Shown: positions 61,311-64,000 of the stretch, piece by piece
Layout of the letters: every line of letters starts with the position of its first letter
Numbering within the stretch: the stretch's first letter is position 1
Assembly (NCBI GenBank): GCA_026196775.1
Contig: JAPHUD010000012.1
Location: 1 to 64,000, forward strand
From: Flavobacteriales bacterium
GTDB lineage: Bacteria > Bacteroidota > Bacteroidia > Flavobacteriales_E > Vicingaceae
DNA: 64,000 nucleotides
Direction: 5' to 3'
Notes under the pieces: model-generated
Told to the model about the DNA's origin: nothing
Seen by the model: only the letters and a program-made list of their open reading frames with translations
The model's database searches: none
Position numbers and translations under genes: made by a program

Positions 61311-62834
61311 ATGGCAATAATTGGCAATATTATAAAAGCATTTATTGATTTAAAGGGTACTATTACTACTGAATCAAACCCTGTTGAGGAGCAAAAAAAT
61401 GCTTTGAATAATTTATTAAATGAGGCAAAAGATACCGCTTTTGGTAAGCATTATAATTTTCAAGAAATCTTAAATAATGAAAATCCTCTTGAAAAATTTG
61501 CACAGACTATTCCCTATCACGATTATGAAACCATGAAAGACAAATGGTGGAACAAGGTTATTGATGGACAAAAAGATATTACCTGGCCGGGAGTTCCTGA
61601 TTATTTTGCTTTAAGCTCCGGCACTACCGGTAAAGAAAGTAAACGCATTCCTGTTACAGATGCTATGGTTGATGCTATACGACAAGCAGGAATTAATCAG
61701 GTTTTTGCTTTAAAAAACTTTGATTTACCGGCTGATTTTTTTGAGAAAGAAATTTTGATGTTGGGTAGTTCTACCGATTTAATTGAAAAAGACGAACATC
61801 TTGAAGGTGAAATAAGTGGTATTAGTGCTAGTAATATTCCCGGGTGGTTTAGTGGCTACTACAAACCCGGAAAAGAAATTGCAAAAATTGATGATTGGGA
61901 TAAACGCGTAAAAAAGATAGCCGAAAAAGCAAAAGATTGGGACATAGGTGCTTTAAGTGGAATTCCTTCCTGGATAGAGTTAATGTTAGAAGCGGTTATA
62001 AAACATCATAATTTAGATACTATTCATGATATATGGCCAAATTTACGGGTTTTCACTTCAGGAGGTGTTGCATTTGGTCCTTACGAAAAGAGCTTTAATA
62101 AGCTTTTAGGGAAACCTATTTTGGTGTTAGATACCTATTTAGCATCTGAGGGGTTTTTAGCATTTCAGGAGCGACCTGATACTAAAGCAATGAAATTAAT
62201 AACAGACAATGGTATTTACTTTGAGTTTGTTCCCTTTAAACCGGAATACATCAATCAAGATGGGTCTATTGTGAGCGATGCTCCAAGTTTAACCATAGCA
62301 GATGTTGAGTTAAACCAAGATTATATATTGATTATATCAACAGTAAGTGGTGCATGGCGTTACTTAATTGGAGATACCATTGCTTTTACAAATATTGAAA
62401 GAGCTGAAATTATTATAACAGGAAGGACTAAGTTTTTTCTTAATACAGTAGGCTCACAACTTTCTGTAAATAAGCTAGATAGTGCTATAAAGCATGTAGA
62501 AGAAAAATTAGATGTGAGCATAACGGAATATACTATTTGTGCAAAACGATTTGGTGAAGATTTTTATCATTCTTGGTACTTAGGTTCCGACCAAATGGAT
62601 ACTGATAATGATAAAATAGCGGAATTGATAGATGCTTATTTATCTGAGGCGAACAAAAACTATAGTGTTGCACGATCTAAAGCATTGGCAGGTGTAAAGG
62701 TTAATGTTGTCTCTCCAAAAGTTTTTCATGAGTGGAGTAATGCGAATAAGAAAAAAGGCGGACAGGTAAAAATGGAGCGTGTTATGAGTGAAGATAAATT
62801 TGAAGAGTGGGAAACATTTGTGAAGAACAATTAA
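61311..62834 (+). CDS. GH3-family acyl-adenylating protein
   Basis: A 507-aa member of the GH3 (auxin-responsive) fold. It has the nucleotide motif YFALSSGTTGKESKRIPVT (~103), the second motif ASEGFLAFQERPD and YLIGDTIAFTN (third motif), followed by a mobile C-terminal domain ending KMERVMSEDKFEEW. In plants GH3 enzymes join jasmonate or auxin to amino acids. Bacterial GH3 proteins exist widely in Bacteroidota without a known substrate. Single gene, converging with a small metallopeptidase-like gene 1 base away. Confidence 0.9.
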   Translation: MAIIGNIIKAFIDLKGTITTESNPVEEQKNALNNLLNEAKDTAFGKHYNFQEILNNENPLEKFAQTIPYHDYETMKDKWWNKVIDGQKDITWPGVPDYFALSSGTTGKESKRIPVTDAMVDAIRQAGINQVFALKNFDLPADFFEKEILMLGSSTDLIEKDEHLEGEISGISASNIPGWFSGYYKPGKEIAKIDDWDKRVKKIAEKAKDWDIGALSGIPSWIELMLEAVIKHHNLDTIHDIWPNLRVFTSGGVAFGPYEKSFNKLLGKPILVLDTYLASEGFLAFQERPDTKAMKLITDNGIYFEFVPFKPEYINQDGSIVSDAPSLTIADVELNQDYILIISTVSGAWRYLIGDTIAFTNIERAEIIITGRTKFFLNTVGSQLSVNKLDSAIKHVEEKLDVSITEYTICAKRFGEDFYHSWYLGSDQMDTDNDKIAELIDAYLSEANKNYSVARSKALAGVKVNVVSPKVFHEWSNANKKKGGQVKMERVMSEDKFEEWETFVKNN

Positions 62835-62835
62835 C

Positions 62836-63396
62836 TTAGCTATCGCTGTCGTTTTCTGCTACAATATTCATAATCTCCTCAGGAGATAAATAGAATTTTT
62901 TCATTCGTAATTTGTACTTATCATCTATATCTGCGTGATTAAGAATAAAGTTTTTTGTTTCTAAAATATACTCTCCCATTCCCCTCTTAACGGCATACGT
63001 ATCTGCCATACGCTCTGCTTCTACAATATGATTTTCTAATAATAAATAACGTATTCCAAACCAAACTAAATTTAAACTACTCCTGTGTTGATAGTCTATA
63101 ATGTGTCCTAATTCATGACCAAACCAGCCAATTAACACATCTGAGGGTAAATCTTTAGTTTTAAACTTTCTATCTGAAATTTTAAATGTTTTACTGATGT
63201 AAATATAATATTTCCGATGTTTTTTACTTTTAAGTAAGCTACCAAAATCAGGTTGTGCCTGCATAGTAGATTTTTTTATATCTTCTTTAAACTTAATTTC
63301 TATAGGTGTTTTATTTAATTCAGGATAATAAGAAAATGCTTTATTAATTTCTTTAGATAACATTTCAGGGAAAATATGTTTTATTGATGTACTCAT
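62836..63396 (-). CDS. Small HExxH metallopeptidase-like protein, 186 aa
   Basis: The zinc motif HELGH (His94-Glu95-Leu96-Gly97-His98) sits in LIGWFGHELGHIIDYQHR, and a possible third ligand and helper lie in VEAERMADTYAVKRG (Glu126/128, Asp132). These positions resemble minimal zincin (gluzincin) folds. There is no signal peptide or membrane helix, so it acts in the cytoplasm. The N-terminal part (PIEIKFKEDIKKSTMQAQPDFG, YYIYISKTFKI) is beta-rich and could be a substrate-binding strand. I do not know its substrate. Overlaps no gene; ATG at 63396. Confidence 0.78.
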   Translation of the reverse strand: MSTSIKHIFPEMLSKEINKAFSYYPELNKTPIEIKFKEDIKKSTMQAQPDFGSLLKSKKHRKYYIYISKTFKISDRKFKTKDLPSDVLIGWFGHELGHIIDYQHRSSLNLVWFGIRYLLLENHIVEAERMADTYAVKRGMGEYILETKNFILNHADIDDKYKLRMKKFYLSPEEIMNIVAENDSDS

Positions 63397-63566
63397 GTAA
63401 ATCTCGCTTTTTGGTGTAGTCCTAAATTTAACCTTTTTTTATAGCATTTCAAAATTAGAGCAAACTTTATAGTTAATTTATGAAGAAATTAATGATAACA
63501 CAGTATGAGTTGCAGAGGTGAGGTTTTAAAATACTCCCACCTACTTTTATGAAGCTATTGGCTTGA
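63397..63566. other. Spacer with no supported gene
   Basis: A hydrophobic minus-strand frame across 63473-63733 overlaps the start of the DUF4062 gene and lacks a credible domain or ribosome site. I do not call it. Confidence 0.4.
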
Positions 63567-63592
63567 TTTGTAAAAAAATGTATATTTACAAA
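63567..63592 (+). promoter_or_regulatory. Promoter-overlapping inverted repeat before the DUF4062 gene
   Basis: TTTGTAAA (63567-63574) and TTTACAAA (63585-63592) are exact reverse complements. They flank and cover TATATTTA (63581-63588), a one-mismatch -7 box, about 110 bases before the ATG. The leader has a second repeat, GTGTACAT (63615-63622) with ATGTACAC (63645-63652). Confidence 0.4.
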
Positions 63593-63699
63593 ATAAAAAT
63601 AAGCACACCAAAAAGTGTACATATACAACAACATTGTGTTAGACATGTACACCAAAGGTATACATATATACAAGTTAGGCATTAATATTGAAAAACTGA

Positions 63700-64000
63700 A
63701 TGGAAGTAAAACATCAAGTATTCGTAAGTTCAACTTACAAAGATTTAGTAGAGGAAAGGCAAGAAGTTATGCAAGCTCTATTGGAATTAGATTGTATACC
63801 TGTTGGAATGGAATTATTTCCAGCTGCGGACGATGACCAATGGACTCTAATTAAAGGTTTGATTGATGACTGCGATTACTACATCCTAATTGTTGGTGGT
63901 AGATATGGTTCAGTAAATCCAGAAGGTGTAAGCTATACGCAAATGGAATATCAATATGCAATAGAACAAGGAATTCCAGTAATTTCTTTTTTGCATAAAA
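63700..64000 (+). CDS. DUF4062-domain protein, N-terminal part (cut by window end)
   Basis: An ATG at 63700 opens a frame that runs off the window after 100 codons. It reads MEVKHQVFVSSTYKDLVEER, then LDCIPVGMELFPAADDDQW, CDYYILIVGGRYGSVN and SYTQMEYQYAIEQGIPVISF. These are the hallmarks of DUF4062 (FVSSTYxDLxxER, GMExFPA, GGRYGS). The domain is a flavodoxin-like, TIR-related fold usually found at the N terminus of larger proteins, some with a STAND/NTPase or other effector part. What follows cannot be seen. An inverted repeat overlaps its presumed promoter. Confidence 0.88.
   Translation, partial: MEVKHQVFVSSTYKDLVEERQEVMQALLELDCIPVGMELFPAADDDQWTLIKGLIDDCDYYILIVGGRYGSVNPEGVSYTQMEYQYAIEQGIPVISFLHK

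Noticed and set aside
59387-63396. Pairing of the TIMP-like protein with the HExxH protein
   Set aside because: The HExxH protein lacks a signal peptide and is 3 kb away on the opposite strand; no evidence of interaction.
63632-63680. attC-like GTTAGAC and GTTAGGC motifs
   Set aside because: They match half of an integron recombination site (GTTRRRY), but the complementary RYYYAAC half is absent and there is no integrase.
63473-63733. Minus-strand 86-codon hydrophobic frame
   Set aside because: Overlaps the start of the better supported DUF4062 gene and the leader palindromes; no domain or promoter.
1-64000. CRISPR arrays, insertion sequences, prophage genes, tRNA genes
   Set aside because: No regularly spaced repeats, transposase motifs, phage structural genes or cloverleaf sequences were seen by eye; a formal scan was not run.

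Overview
The window looks like chromosome of a low-GC (about one third G+C by eye) member of the Bacteroidota, most likely Flavobacteriales. Four things point there: many -7 promoter boxes of the form TAnnTTTG 20 to 100 bases before genes; a protein with a type IX secretion (T9SS) C-terminal sorting domain; TonB-dependent receptor, DUF4249 and DUF5686 outer-membrane families; and a PUR/DUF3276 protein. I saw no tRNA, rRNA, insertion sequence, prophage or CRISPR array. One structural RNA, the small SRP RNA, lies at about 50115-50214.

Layout. 1-678: tail of a gene entering from the left, a terminator, then gene-poor DNA with two copies of a ~130 bp repeat. 679-5171: small accessory genes (membrane-anchored protein, LMW phosphatase-like protein), an MsbA-like ABC exporter, a cold-shock protein and an S24-type repressor that faces an SPL-like radical SAM gene (5235-6272) across a symmetrical promoter/operator. 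6269-10552: DUF4249 lipoprotein, TonB-dependent receptor and ChaN-like protein. 10652-28000: mostly housekeeping genes: CDF transporter, DinB protein, phosphohexomutase, RNase HII, fumarylacetoacetase, serine hydroxymethyltransferase, TamB, TsaD, thymidylate synthase, cation/proton antiporter, ornithine aminotransferase. 27952-31639: a tripartite ABC exporter operon ending in a prolyl-hydroxylase-like dioxygenase and preceded by an 18-bp dyad. 31772-39520: envelope and secreted proteins, including a helical lipoprotein with a structured leader, a thioredoxin-domain protein, an SCO protein and a DUF5686 protein. 39851-42856: Rho with an Asn-rich disordered insert, a DUF4199-like protein and an acidic orphan. 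42902-50033: PIG-L deacetylase, MnmD, M23/LysM peptidase and two glycosyltransferases. 50100-57400: SRP RNA, REP-like palindromes, 5-formyl-THF cyclo-ligase, long-chain acyl-CoA ligase facing an RND/MMPL permease, an orphan sensor kinase and a PUR protein. 57800-64000: more accessory DNA with a T9SS cargo protein, a TIMP/NTR-like secreted protein, small membrane and lipoprotein genes under duplicated promoters, a GH3 protein, a small HExxH protein and the start of a DUF4062 protein cut by the window edge.

The window is not one pathway. Units that probably act together are: repressor plus radical SAM gene (possible DNA-damage response); receptor, DUF4249 lipoprotein and perhaps ChaN (uptake); glyA with fumarylacetoacetase; adaptor, permease, ATPase and 2OG oxygenase (export); the two glycosyltransferases; and acyl-CoA ligase with the RND permease (lipid handling).

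Several apparent open reading frames begin at a TTG that is the end of a TAnnTTTG promoter box. I moved those starts to the downstream ATG. All functions are read from sequence motifs and remembered family knowledge; no database search was run.
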